A stretch of 64,000 nucleotides of DNA from Christensenella tenuis (GTDB taxonomy: Bacteria > Bacillota > Clostridia > Christensenellales > Christensenellaceae). The notes under the pieces were generated by a model that saw only the letters and a list, made by a program, of their open reading frames with translations, searched no databases and was not told the DNA's origin. Location of the stretch: contig NZ_JACOON010000001.1 in NCBI RefSeq assembly GCF_014287795.1, positions 248,001 through 312,000 on the forward strand, given 5' to 3'. Below, piece after piece: positions 36,007 to 45,143 of the stretch. The position numbers were made by a program, and so were the translations under genes. Within the stretch, counting starts at the first letter, position 1. Each line of letters begins with the position of its first letter.

Positions 36007-37020
36007 ATGGCAGTAACTTATAAAGACGCTGGCGTTGATGTAGAACGCGGATATGAAGCGGTAAAGCTCATGAAAGAGCATGTAAAAAAGACCTTCGACG
36101 GAAATGTAATCACTGACCTCGGCACGTTCGGTGGGATGTACGATATTGGAAACGGGCAGGTACTCGTATCGGGAACGGACGGTGTAGGAACAAAACTGAA
36201 AGCTGCGTTCGCGATAGAAAAAAATGATACGGTCGGGATTGACTGTGTGGCGATGTGTGTCAATGATGTAGTCTGCCATGGTGCAAGACCCTTGTTTTTT
36301 CTGGATTATATTGCGACGGGGGCGCTTGTGCCCGGTATTGCGGCGGATATCGTAAGTGGAATTGCGGATGGCTGCATGCAGGCAGGATGTGCACTGATTG
36401 GCGGTGAAACCGCAGAGATGCCTGGTTTTTATCCCGTAGGAGAATACGACCTTGCAGGATTCAGTGTAGGGATTGTGAATAGAAAGGATATTATCAACGG
36501 ATCGGAAATTGAGCCTGGAGATAAAATTATTGGGCTTGGTTCGACAGGGATTCATTCCAATGGTTTTTCACTGGTACGCAAGCTGTATGAAATGGACGAG
36601 ACTTTGAAAACCAAAATAGTACCAGAAGCGGGAAAAACTTTGGGAGAACTTTTGTTGGAACCTACAAAGATTTACGTGAAATCGATTCTTGGGTTGATTG
36701 AGAAAGTGGATGTGAAGGGAATTGCGCATATTACGGGCGGCGGATTTTATGAGAATATCCCGCGCGTGCTGCCAAAGACGGTGGACGCAAAAATCAAGCT
36801 TGGTTCATGGGAAATGCCGTTTGTATTTGATATGCTGGTGCGCGACGCCCAGCTTTCCGAAAGAGATGCCTATAATACGTTTAATATGGGAATCGGAATG
36901 ATCGTTGTAGTGAAACCGGAAGATGAAAAAACAGCGCTTGAGGCACTTAAAGCTTCCGGTGAAAAGGCATTTGAGATTGGCGAAATAGTTTCCGGTCATG
37001 GAGGCATCGAGTTATGCTGA
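36007..37020 (+). CDS. purM: Phosphoribosylformylglycinamidine cyclo-ligase
   Basis: 337 residues. YKDAGVDVERGYEAV at the N-terminus, GTDGVGTKLK (nucleotide-binding), and GGETAEMPGFY are diagnostic. It closes the imidazole ring to AIR. ATG at 36007 with AGGAGTG upstream; the GTG at 35998 is part of that ribosome site. Stop overlaps purN by 7 bases. Confidence 0.96.
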   Translation: MAVTYKDAGVDVERGYEAVKLMKEHVKKTFDGNVITDLGTFGGMYDIGNGQVLVSGTDGVGTKLKAAFAIEKNDTVGIDCVAMCVNDVVCHGARPLFFLDYIATGALVPGIAADIVSGIADGCMQAGCALIGGETAEMPGFYPVGEYDLAGFSVGIVNRKDIINGSEIEPGDKIIGLGSTGIHSNGFSLVRKLYEMDETLKTKIVPEAGKTLGELLLEPTKIYVKSILGLIEKVDVKGIAHITGGGFYENIPRVLPKTVDAKIKLGSWEMPFVFDMLVRDAQLSERDAYNTFNMGIGMIVVVKPEDEKTALEALKASGEKAFEIGEIVSGHGGIELC

Positions 37021-37634
37021 AATTTGCAGTAATGGCTTCAGGTGGGGGAACGGATTTTCAATCCCTGATCGATGCAGTGGAAGCAGGGCAGATCGATGCG
37101 GAAATCTGCTGCCTGATTGCGAGTAAACCGGACATTTATGCAATCGAACGTGCAAAAAAGGCGGGTATTCCCACAGAGGTAATACAAAAGAAATCCTTTG
37201 ACAATGTGAAAGCGTTTGACCAGGCGATCCTTACCACGCTTAAGAGATATTCGGCTGATTTTGTTGTACTTGCGGGCTATCTTAACATCGTAGGGCCACA
37301 AACCATCAGCGCTTATGAAAACAAGATCATTAATATCCATCCCGCATTGATTCCCAGCTTTTGCGGGATGGGAATGTATGGCAGTCATGTGCATGAAGCC
37401 GTAATTGCATATGGTGCAAAATATTCCGGTGCGACGGTTCATTTTGTGAATGAGGAAGCAGATGCGGGGCCGATTATTTTACAGGAAGTGGTTCCAGTTC
37501 TGGAAAACGACACTCCGGAGGACCTCGCTGCACGGGTATTGGAAACGGAACACAAGCTGCTGCCGCGGGCGGTAGAGCTTATGGCAGGCGGCAGGCTCCG
37601 GGTTGAAGGGCGACTCGTAAAAATTTTAAAATAA
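37014..37634 (+). CDS. purN: Phosphoribosylglycinamide formyltransferase
   Basis: 206 residues. [11 protein letters not shown] at the N-terminus (GAR phosphate loop), [12 protein letters not shown] with the catalytic His, and a DAGPIILQ closing motif with the catalytic Asp. It uses 10-formyl-THF, which the fhs product in this window can supply. Overlaps the purM end. Confidence 0.95.
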   Translation: MLKFAVMASGGGTDFQSLIDAVEAGQIDAEICCLIASKPDIYAIERAKKAGIPTEVIQKKSFDNVKAFDQAILTTLKRYSADFVVLAGYLNIVGPQTISAYENKIINIHPALIPSFCGMGMYGSHVHEAVIAYGAKYSGATVHFVNEEADAGPIILQEVVPVLENDTPEDLAARVLETEHKLLPRAVELMAGGRLRVEGRLVKILK

Positions 37635-37650
37635 TTTGGAGGATAACGAT

Positions 37651-39192
37651 ATGGCGAAAAGAGCTTTTTTAAGCGTATTCGACAAAAGCGGAGTAGTAGA
37701 TTTTGCAAAAGGTCTTGTGAAACTTGGCTTTGAAATTCTTTCTACGGGCGGGACACAGCGCGAGCTGGAAAACGCCGGGATTCAAGTAACGAATGTGTCG
37801 GACATTACGGGCTTTCCGGAATGCCTTGACGGACGGGTAAAAACGCTGCATCCAAAAATTCATGCAGGAATCCTCGCAATGCGTGGGAATGAAGAACATA
37901 TGAAGCAGCTCGAGAAGCTGGGGGTGGATACGATTGATATCGTTGCCGTCAATCTCTATCCATTTAAACAAACGATTTCGAAACCGGATGTCACGCTGGA
38001 AGATGCGATTGAAAATATCGATATCGGCGGACCGACCATGCTGCGCGCGGCAGCCAAAAACTGGCAAGATGTTGCGTCTATCGTAGACAGCGCCGATTAT
38101 GAAACGGTGCTGAGGGAATTGGCAGAAAAGGGAGAAGTAACACGCGAAACAAAATTCAAGTTGTGTGCGAAGGTGTTTGAGACAACGGCAGCCTATGATG
38201 CTCTCATTAGCCAATACCTGAGGAAACAGCTCGCCACGGAAGAATTGCCGGAGAAATTGACGATTACATATGAAAAGCAGCAGGGAATGCGGTATGGCGA
38301 GAATCCGCACCAGAAGGCAGCGTTCTACAGGGAACCGCTTTACGTACCGGGGAGTCTCGCAAATGCGGAGCAGCTCAATGGAAAAGAACTTTCATTCAAT
38401 AATATCAATGATACGGCAGGAGCGCTTGATTGCCTGCGTGAATTTGAAGAAACGACGGTAGTGGGCGTAAAGCATGCAAACCCATGTGGCGTTGGAAGCG
38501 CGGAAACGGTTTACGATGCTTATATGAAAGCCTACGAATGTGACCCGGTTTCGATTTTTGGCGGAATTGTGGCATGTAACCGTGAGATCGATGAAAAAAC
38601 TGCGGCACAGATGAGCAAGATTTTTTTGGAGATCGTCGTTGCGCCTTCCTATACAAAGGAAGCGCTCGACATTCTCTGCCAGAAGAAAAATCTGCGGGTG
38701 CTACGGCTGCCTGAAATTTCCGCGCCCTTGCCGAAAGATGGGCTTGACACCAAAAAGGTATTAGGCGGGCTGCTGGTACAAGGGCTCAACGATAAAATGT
38801 TCGACAGTGAATTTAAGGTTGTTACAAAACGCAAACCAACAGATGAAGAAATGGAGAACCTTGAGTTTGCGTTTAAGGTTGTGAAATATGTGAAATCAAA
38901 TGGTATTGCGATTGCCAAGGATATGGGCACGCTCGGCATTGGGCCGGGGCAGACAAACCGCATCTGGGCGGCGGAGATGGCGCTTGAGAGGAGCGGCGAG
39001 GAAGCAAAAGGGGCTGTAATGGCATCAGATGCCTTCTTTCCGTTTGACGACTGTGTAGAGGCTGCTGCCAAAGCGGGTATTACCGCGATTATCCAGCCGG
39101 GAGGTTCGATCCGTGATGAAGATTCCATTAAGAAATGTGATGAAAATGGAATCGCGATGGTATTTACTGGTATCCGTCATTTCAGGCATTAA
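37651..39192 (+). CDS. purH: Bifunctional AICAR transformylase/IMP cyclohydrolase
   Basis: 513 residues. MGS-like cyclohydrolase domain (about 1-195; [31 protein letters not shown]) then the AICAR transformylase domain ([37 protein letters not shown], ending TGIRHFRH). It catalyses the last two steps to IMP, the second user of 10-formyl-THF in this window. The ATG at 37651 follows GGAGGATAACGAT. Confidence 0.97.
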   Translation: MAKRAFLSVFDKSGVVDFAKGLVKLGFEILSTGGTQRELENAGIQVTNVSDITGFPECLDGRVKTLHPKIHAGILAMRGNEEHMKQLEKLGVDTIDIVAVNLYPFKQTISKPDVTLEDAIENIDIGGPTMLRAAAKNWQDVASIVDSADYETVLRELAEKGEVTRETKFKLCAKVFETTAAYDALISQYLRKQLATEELPEKLTITYEKQQGMRYGENPHQKAAFYREPLYVPGSLANAEQLNGKELSFNNINDTAGALDCLREFEETTVVGVKHANPCGVGSAETVYDAYMKAYECDPVSIFGGIVACNREIDEKTAAQMSKIFLEIVVAPSYTKEALDILCQKKNLRVLRLPEISAPLPKDGLDTKKVLGGLLVQGLNDKMFDSEFKVVTKRKPTDEEMENLEFAFKVVKYVKSNGIAIAKDMGTLGIGPGQTNRIWAAEMALERSGEEAKGAVMASDAFFPFDDCVEAAAKAGITAIIQPGGSIRDEDSIKKCDENGIAMVFTGIRHFRH

Positions 39193-39210
39193 GAGACAGG
39201 AGAGTAAGGC

Positions 39211-40470
39211 ATGAGAAAAGTATTGGTAGTCGGCGGCGGCGGAAGGGAACATGCAATCCTGTGGAAGTTAAAGCAGGGAAACGAAGCACTGGAGCTTTTT
39301 TGTGCTCCTGGAAATGGTGGGATTGCAGAGCTTGCAACTTGTGTCCCGATCAAAGCGGATGATGTCGAAGGAATGGTTACATGGTCAAAAGAGAACGGAA
39401 TGGATCTTGTATTTGTCGCACCGGACGATCCGTTGGCGCTCGGCATGGTAGACGCGCTGCAAGAGGCGGATATCCGTGCATTCGGCCCAACGAAAGCCGC
39501 TGCGGAAATCGAATGGTCGAAATCTTATTCCAAATGGCTGATGAAAAAATATGGGATTCCCACTGCTGCCTTCGAAGTATTTGACGATGCGGATAAAGCG
39601 ATCCGGTATCTTTCGGAAGCAAACTATCCGATCGTTGTGAAAGCGGATGGTCTTGCACTTGGAAAAGGCGTGCTTATTTGTGATGATTTTGAGCAGGCGA
39701 AGCAAGCTGTGCAAGAGATCATGCTGGATAAAAAATTTGGCGCAGCGGGTGCACAGGTCGTGATAGAAGAATTTATGACCGGTCCTGAAGTGTCTGTGCT
39801 TGCATTCTGCGATGGAAAAACGATTTTGCCCATGGTGTCCGCACAGGATCATAAAAGAGCGTATGATGGCGATGAAGGGCTAAATACGGGCGGCATGGGA
39901 ACCTTTGCACCATCACCGAAGTTTACACCGGAATTACAGGAATATGCCCGCAAGGTAATTTTTGAAAAGACGGTGGAAGCGCTGAATGCGGAAGGCCGTA
40001 TATTTAAGGGTGTGATCTTTTTTGGATTGATGATTACACCAGACGGACTTAAAGTATTGGAATATAATGCACGGCTCGGCGATCCGGAAGCGCAGTCGGT
40101 ATTTATGATGATGGATACGGATCTTATGGAGGTGGTCGATGCGGTCATTGACGGCACACTCGATCAGGTATCTTTCCAATGGAAGGATGGCAACGCGGTG
40201 TGCGTAGTGATGGCGTCGGGCGGTTATCCGCAAAAATACGAGAGCGGAAAGCTGATTGAAGGTTTGGATGACGTTGAAGACAGCGTGATGGTGTTCCACG
40301 CGGGAACAAAACTGGGGGAAGACGGCAGGCTATATACAAATGGCGGGCGCGTACTGGGTGTAACAGCCGCGGGAAGGGATATTCAGCATGCGCGGGAAAT
40401 TGCCTACCGGAACATAGAGAAAATCAGGTTTGAAGGCGCCCACTACAGAAAAGATATAGGAATAAAGTAA
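39211..40470 (+). CDS. purD: Phosphoribosylamine-glycine ligase
   Basis: 419 residues, full-length ATP-grasp enzyme. VVGGGGREHA at the N-terminus, VVKADGLALGKGV (ATP site), SAQDHKRAYDGDEG and LEYNARLGDPEAQ are diagnostic. It makes GAR from phosphoribosylamine, glycine and ATP. GGAG precedes the ATG. Last gene of purECFMNHD; purL, purS, purQ, purB and purK are not in the window. Confidence 0.97.
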   Translation: MRKVLVVGGGGREHAILWKLKQGNEALELFCAPGNGGIAELATCVPIKADDVEGMVTWSKENGMDLVFVAPDDPLALGMVDALQEADIRAFGPTKAAAEIEWSKSYSKWLMKKYGIPTAAFEVFDDADKAIRYLSEANYPIVVKADGLALGKGVLICDDFEQAKQAVQEIMLDKKFGAAGAQVVIEEFMTGPEVSVLAFCDGKTILPMVSAQDHKRAYDGDEGLNTGGMGTFAPSPKFTPELQEYARKVIFEKTVEALNAEGRIFKGVIFFGLMITPDGLKVLEYNARLGDPEAQSVFMMMDTDLMEVVDAVIDGTLDQVSFQWKDGNAVCVVMASGGYPQKYESGKLIEGLDDVEDSVMVFHAGTKLGEDGRLYTNGGRVLGVTAAGRDIQHAREIAYRNIEKIRFEGAHYRKDIGIK

Positions 40471-40483
40471 TAAAATAAAATGA

Positions 40484-40515
40484 AAAACGGCCGCAGAAAT
40501 GCGGCCGTTTTGTGT
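40484..40515 (+). terminator. Terminator of the pur operon
   Basis: AAAACGGCCGC (40484-40494) pairs with GCGGCCGTTTT (40501-40511). Confidence 0.9.
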
Positions 40516-40606
40516 TTCATTTTACAAAACAAAAAATAATTTTCCTATCACAATGGGGAAAAATTCGCTACAATAAAGGCATAATTAAATTGGAGATAAA
40601 TATAAG

Positions 40607-41566
40607 ATGAAATCTATTTTACGAAAAGTCGATCAAGGGGTTCAACTGACAAAGGAAGATGCTGTGGCTTTACTGAAAACGCATAACCAATCACCGGAAT
40701 TTTATGAATTGATTGCAAAGGCAAACGAACTTTCCAGAAAAAATTACCAGAATAGGGGTTATATTTTCGTGCAGATTGGAATTAATTCCGATCCCTGCAG
40801 CGGAAACTGCAAATTTTGTTCCATTGCAAAAGATAATTTCTGTGTAGAAGAACAGGCCTCAAAGTCCCAGGGGGAAATTTTGGAGCAAGTGAATAAAATT
40901 GATTTTGCACGCATTACTGCACTGTTTTTGATGACAACGGCGGATTATAGTCAGGAAGACTTTCTGAAGATTGGGAAGGCTGTAAGAGCAATATTGCCGC
41001 CTCATGTAATTATGGTAGCGAATGTTGGAGATTTTGACGATGCTTATGCACTAAAGCTGAAAGATGCAGGATTTGGCGCCGCTTACCACATTGTACGCCT
41101 GCGTGAGGGAAGCGATACGGCATTGCCTCGGGAACAGCGAATCAGAACCTTGGATGCCATTAAAAAGGCTGGTTTGGATCTTTATTATTGCGTGGAACCA
41201 ATTGGAAGAGAACATTCCTACGATGAAATGGCGGACGAAATGATCCGTGCACGGGAGTATGGTGTTGATGTAATGGCTGTGATGGCGCGCACACCGGTTC
41301 GGGGAACTGCTTTCGAACATGAAAAACCGATTACGGAATTGGAGCAGACAAAGATTGCGGCAGTGGCACGGCTTGTGACAAACCCGGGAAAATCTATGAA
41401 TATTCATGAACCAAAAAAGATGGCGCTGCTGGCAGGCGTAAACCAACTTTATGCGGAAATTGGCGTAAACCCACGGGACACAAAAGGAGAGACGGAAAAG
41501 GGAAGGGGCTTTGGCGTGGATGAAGTGATTGCCTTGCTTGAGGAAGCAGAATATCATGTTGATTAA
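40607..41566 (+). CDS. BioB/HydE/PylB-type radical SAM enzyme, function unknown
   Basis: 319 residues. The cluster motif CSGNCKFC (CX3CX2C) follows GINSDP, and the C-terminus is of the biotin-synthase BATS type (NIHEPKKMALLAGVNQLYAEIGVNPRDTKGET, abbreviated). The shape matches BioB, HydE and methylornithine synthase. BioB's extra [2Fe-2S] Cys pattern is not obvious, and no bio, hyd or pyl gene is near, so the substrate is open. TACAAT at 40569 may be its -10, and TTGGAG serves as ribosome site. Single-gene unit between two terminators. Confidence 0.82.
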   Translation: MKSILRKVDQGVQLTKEDAVALLKTHNQSPEFYELIAKANELSRKNYQNRGYIFVQIGINSDPCSGNCKFCSIAKDNFCVEEQASKSQGEILEQVNKIDFARITALFLMTTADYSQEDFLKIGKAVRAILPPHVIMVANVGDFDDAYALKLKDAGFGAAYHIVRLREGSDTALPREQRIRTLDAIKKAGLDLYYCVEPIGREHSYDEMADEMIRAREYGVDVMAVMARTPVRGTAFEHEKPITELEQTKIAAVARLVTNPGKSMNIHEPKKMALLAGVNQLYAEIGVNPRDTKGETEKGRGFGVDEVIALLEEAEYHVD

Positions 41567-41575
41567 GGCATAACA

Positions 41576-41604
41576 AAAAAGCCAACCCACGGGGCTGGCT
41601 TTTT
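41576..41604. terminator. Bidirectional terminator
   Basis: AAAAAGCCA pairs with TGGCTTTTT around CCC/GGG. Lies between the convergent radical SAM and lysine-operon genes. Confidence 0.85.
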
Positions 41605-41610
41605 GATTTT

Positions 41611-42987
41611 CTAAAATTGCTCTAAAATCTTATCCGCAACATAGAGACCATTGGCTGCTGCCTGCGAGAGGGAACGTGTAAATCCCGCACCGTCGCCGGC
41701 CGCATAAATGTGATCAAATCCATCCAGTTCAAAATCATGCGCAAGTGGTCGGGCGGAATAATATTTGCACTCGATTCCATAAAGCAGGGTATCGTAGTTG
41801 GCCGTGCCGGGTGCAATCTTATCCAGCGCATATAGTGTTTCAATAATATTGTCAAGCTGGCGTTTTGGCAGACAGAGGCTTAAATCTCCGGGGACTGCAT
41901 GCAAGGTTGGCCGGGTAGTGGATTGCGCGAGCCGCTTTGCATCTGTTCGCCGTCCGGACAAAAGATCGCCGAAGCGTTGCACAAGGACGCTGTCACCACT
42001 GATCAGGTTGGCAAGGCTGGCTACATGACGCGCATATTCGATGGGCTCCTTGAACGGTTCTGTGAAACGGATTGTTGTAAGGAGAGCAAAATTGGAATTA
42101 TCCGTTTTACGTGACTGGTCACGATAGGAATGACCGTTTACCGTCAGCACGCCATTCGTATTTTCCGTTACAACATTTCCTTTTTCATTGAAACAGAACA
42201 TACGTGTCGTATCGCCATATGCCTTGCTGCGATACCAGATTTTCGGTTCGTAAATTTGTTTGGAAAAATGTTCCCACACACTGAAAGGAAGCTCTACACG
42301 AACGCCGATATCCACCTGATTGTTGGTCAGGACGACGTTGTTGCTCTTGCACCACTTCGTAAAAAATTGACTTCCCGCACGCCCTACGGCAAAGATGATA
42401 TGTTTCGCCTGAAATTCCAAAGATTCTGTTTTTGCCTGCGCCAAAATAGTATGTGCAGCCGCGTCAACATCTGTCACGTCGGTATCCGTATAAATGTCGC
42501 ATTTTTCTGAAATATGCTCGATCATTCTGCGCATTGTGTCAAAGTTCTCATCCGTACCGAGATGCTTTAGCTGAGCTTGTGACATATGGAGGTCGTACTT
42601 AAGGCATTCCGCCTTAAGACTGTTATTGGGCATAAAGCGTTCGGTTGTAGCGCCAAAGGAAACGAGCAGGCGGTCGGCCTGTTCAATATAGTCAATAACG
42701 GTTTGCGGCTCTAAAAATTCCGTCAGCCATCCGCCGTATTCCGTGGAAATTACATATTTTCCATCCGAAAAAGCACCCGCGCCCGCCATGCCTTCCATAA
42801 TGGCGCAGGAAGGACATTTTACACAATGATCCGCAGTTTTTTTTATGATTGGGCATATGCGTCCGGTAATTGCATGACCTTTTTCGATCAATGCGACCGC
42901 AAGGGCAGGGTTTGATTCCGTTAGGCGGTATGCACACATGATTCCACTGATACCGCCCCCGATGATTGCTACATCATATTTTTTCAA
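41611..42987 (-). CDS. FAD-dependent dehydrogenase (COG2509-like flavoprotein)
   Basis: 458 residues. N-terminal dinucleotide fold VAIIGGGISGIMCAYRL, a Cys cluster (CPIIKKTADHCVKCPSC) followed by GMAGAGAFSDGK, and a C-terminal YAAGDGAGFTRS closing the FAD site. This arrangement is that of the uncharacterised COG2509 dehydrogenases. The four Cys could bind a cluster. It is the last gene of the asd-dapA-dapB unit, 25 bases after dapB, so it is probably under the same lysine riboswitch; a role in lysine synthesis is not established. Confidence 0.85.
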   Translation of the reverse strand: MKKYDVAIIGGGISGIMCAYRLTESNPALAVALIEKGHAITGRICPIIKKTADHCVKCPSCAIMEGMAGAGAFSDGKYVISTEYGGWLTEFLEPQTVIDYIEQADRLLVSFGATTERFMPNNSLKAECLKYDLHMSQAQLKHLGTDENFDTMRRMIEHISEKCDIYTDTDVTDVDAAAHTILAQAKTESLEFQAKHIIFAVGRAGSQFFTKWCKSNNVVLTNNQVDIGVRVELPFSVWEHFSKQIYEPKIWYRSKAYGDTTRMFCFNEKGNVVTENTNGVLTVNGHSYRDQSRKTDNSNFALLTTIRFTEPFKEPIEYARHVASLANLISGDSVLVQRFGDLLSGRRTDAKRLAQSTTRPTLHAVPGDLSLCLPKRQLDNIIETLYALDKIAPGTANYDTLLYGIECKYYSARPLAHDFELDGFDHIYAAGDGAGFTRSLSQAAANGLYVADKILEQF

Positions 42988-43012
42988 TTTATAGTTACCT
43001 CAGTTGGTGAAA

Positions 43013-44227
43013 TTACAAGCTGAATGCCTGTGTAACAGCCTTGATCGCCTTGGTTGCATCCTGGTTTTTCAAGCAGAAAGAGATCCTTGTTTCCGAATCA
43101 GTAACGATGTATGTTTTGATGCAATCCGCCGCAAATGCAGAAAACAGCTTAGATACTACGCCATACTGGCGGGCCATACCGTCTCCTTCAATCGTGAGTT
43201 TTGTAATATCGGAAACACATTTATAAGAAAGGCCTTCCATCAAATCGAGCGTAGCCCTGACCGTTTTAAGATCGGATGACGCGACGGAAAAAGTGATATC
43301 AACCGTGCCGTCCTGCGGGTAGGCTTGACTGATTGTCGCGATATTGACGCTGTTTTTGGCAATGCGGTCAAATACGTCTGCAATATAAACAGGATCGTGC
43401 GGCATATTAATAAGGGTGACAATCGCATTGTTTTCCTCTTCCACATAGATACTGCTTACGATCTTTTTTCCAGAGATAATATCTTCCATGGAATAAAGGC
43501 CCGGGGAACGACCTGCTAAAAATTGTGCAGCCCGTACAGCGCCTTCGGCAAAAATCTGCCGGGAAAGGGCACGGTGATGGATTTCGATGACCTCGTCATT
43601 ACCAAGGAACAGTACGTCATGGTCGCCGACCACTGTTCCTCCGCGCACCGCATGGATACCGATTTCTTTTTGCACGCGCTTTGCACGTACTTTGGGGGTG
43701 CGGCCATAAATATATTCCTTGTCCCCGGAAAAGACCTCGTTTATTTTGTCTGCGATAGCAAGCGCTGTGCCGCTGGGAGCATCTACTTTTTGATTGTGGT
43801 GCTTCTCGATAATTTCAATATCGAATTTATCGCCTAAAAATTCAGAAGCAGTTTTGCAGAGCTCCATTTGAAGGTTGACCCCTAGGGACATATTGGCGGA
43901 AAAAAAGACTGGGATATGACCGGAATATTTCACAATCATCATCTTATCGTTCGCCGAATACCCCGTTGTTGCCAAGACAACGGCACTGTTCTTTTCCTGT
44001 GCGAAATTGAGCAAACCGTGCAGGGCATCGGGCCTCGAAAAATCAATAATCACGTCTACCGGCTCCGCAATGCCTGAGAAATCATGATAGACAGGAAATG
44101 AATTCTGCCGCGCGTCAGGCATTTTATCTACTCCTGCAACCACCACCATATCTTCTGTTTCCGCGACGCATGCGGCGATCATCTGCCCCATTTTGCCATT
44201 GGCACCGCTGATCAAAATTTTAATCAT
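43013..44227 (-). CDS. dapB: 4-hydroxy-tetrahydrodipicolinate reductase fused to two ACT domains
   Basis: 404 residues, while ordinary DapB has about 240-270. Residues 1-250 are a complete DapB: nucleotide motif GANGKMGQ (8-15), ATTGY (86-90), the catalytic EKHHNQK (141-147) and DAPSGTA (149-155). Residues about 268-338 and 343-404 are a tandem of ACT domains that look like the regulatory half of aspartokinase: NMPHDPVYIADVFDRIA, VDITFSV, then IEGDGMARQYGVVSKLF and ETRISFCL ending in AVTQAFSL. There is no kinase domain. The reading frame is continuous, with no sign of frameshift. In aspartokinase such domains bind lysine or threonine; here they may sense lysine on DapB or dock to another enzyme (inference). 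Third gene of asd-dapA-dapB. Confidence 0.93.
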   Translation of the reverse strand: MIKILISGANGKMGQMIAACVAETEDMVVVAGVDKMPDARQNSFPVYHDFSGIAEPVDVIIDFSRPDALHGLLNFAQEKNSAVVLATTGYSANDKMMIVKYSGHIPVFFSANMSLGVNLQMELCKTASEFLGDKFDIEIIEKHHNQKVDAPSGTALAIADKINEVFSGDKEYIYGRTPKVRAKRVQKEIGIHAVRGGTVVGDHDVLFLGNDEVIEIHHRALSRQIFAEGAVRAAQFLAGRSPGLYSMEDIISGKKIVSSIYVEEENNAIVTLINMPHDPVYIADVFDRIAKNSVNIATISQAYPQDGTVDITFSVASSDLKTVRATLDLMEGLSYKCVSDITKLTIEGDGMARQYGVVSKLFSAFAADCIKTYIVTDSETRISFCLKNQDATKAIKAVTQAFSL

Positions 44228-44240
44228 TTTTCAGCCTTTC

Positions 44241-45119
44241 TTAATCACAAAGTCCAAACTGGCGCATCTGCGCCAGAAGATTATTATAAGTCTTATCGCC
44301 CATCTCTGTAAGTGGAAGACGAAGCGGCCCCATATCAAACCCCATCATACGAAGAGCGGTTTTAATAGGAATCGGGTTGACTTCGCTGAATAAAGCTTGT
44401 ATGAGCGGGTTGATTTCAAGCTGCATCTCACTTGCTTCCTTCATTTTGCCGTTCAGGTAGTTCATTACCATGTTGTGCATATATTTCGGCATGATATTTG
44501 CTACTACGGAAATAACGCCGCTTCCTCCGAGGGAAAGCAGGGGAACAACCTGATCGTCGTTTCCACTGTATAAAGCGGCTTTACCGCGGGTCAGGCGTGC
44601 CGTTTCAACAACCTGCGAAATATTTCCGCTCGCTTCTTTGATGCCTGCGATTTTTTCGTGGCAGCAAAGCTTCTCATATACAGAAGCACAGATATTGACC
44701 CCAGTCCGGCTAGGGACGTTATAGATGACAATCGGCAGATCGGTCGCATCCGCAAGAGCGCCAAAGTGAGCGATCAGGCCCGCATCCGTACATTTGTTGT
44801 AATAGGGGGTAACGGCCAAAAGGCCATCTGCACCGGCGGCCTGGGCCGCTTTTGCACAGGAGATCACATGCGCGGTATTATTACCTCCTACGCCCGCAAT
44901 CACAGGAATCCGTCCAGCCGAAGCTTTGACAACACACTCAATGACCGAACGTTGTTCTTCGTCCGTCATCGTAGCGGGCTCTCCTGTCGTACCGCATGCG
45001 ATTAACGCATCGGTGCCGTTTTCAATCTGGAATTCGACGAGCTTTTCAAGCGTATCGTATGCAATTCCGTTTTCCGTGAAAGGCGTTGCAAGCGCAACAC
45101 CGGAACCTTTAAAAATCAT
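44241..45119 (-). CDS. dapA: 4-hydroxy-tetrahydrodipicolinate synthase
   Basis: 292 residues. TIM-barrel aldolase with ACGTTGEPATMTDEE, the Tyr in YNVPSRTG, and the Schiff-base lysine in GIKEASGN. It condenses aspartate semialdehyde with pyruvate, the branch point to lysine and diaminopimelate. Lies 24 bases after asd and 13 bases before dapB on the minus strand. Confidence 0.96.
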   Translation of the reverse strand: MIFKGSGVALATPFTENGIAYDTLEKLVEFQIENGTDALIACGTTGEPATMTDEEQRSVIECVVKASAGRIPVIAGVGGNNTAHVISCAKAAQAAGADGLLAVTPYYNKCTDAGLIAHFGALADATDLPIVIYNVPSRTGVNICASVYEKLCCHEKIAGIKEASGNISQVVETARLTRGKAALYSGNDDQVVPLLSLGGSGVISVVANIMPKYMHNMVMNYLNGKMKEASEMQLEINPLIQALFSEVNPIPIKTALRMMGFDMGPLRLPLTEMGDKTYNNLLAQMRQFGLCD

Positions 45120-45143
45120 TATATAATCTCCTGTGAATCAAAA

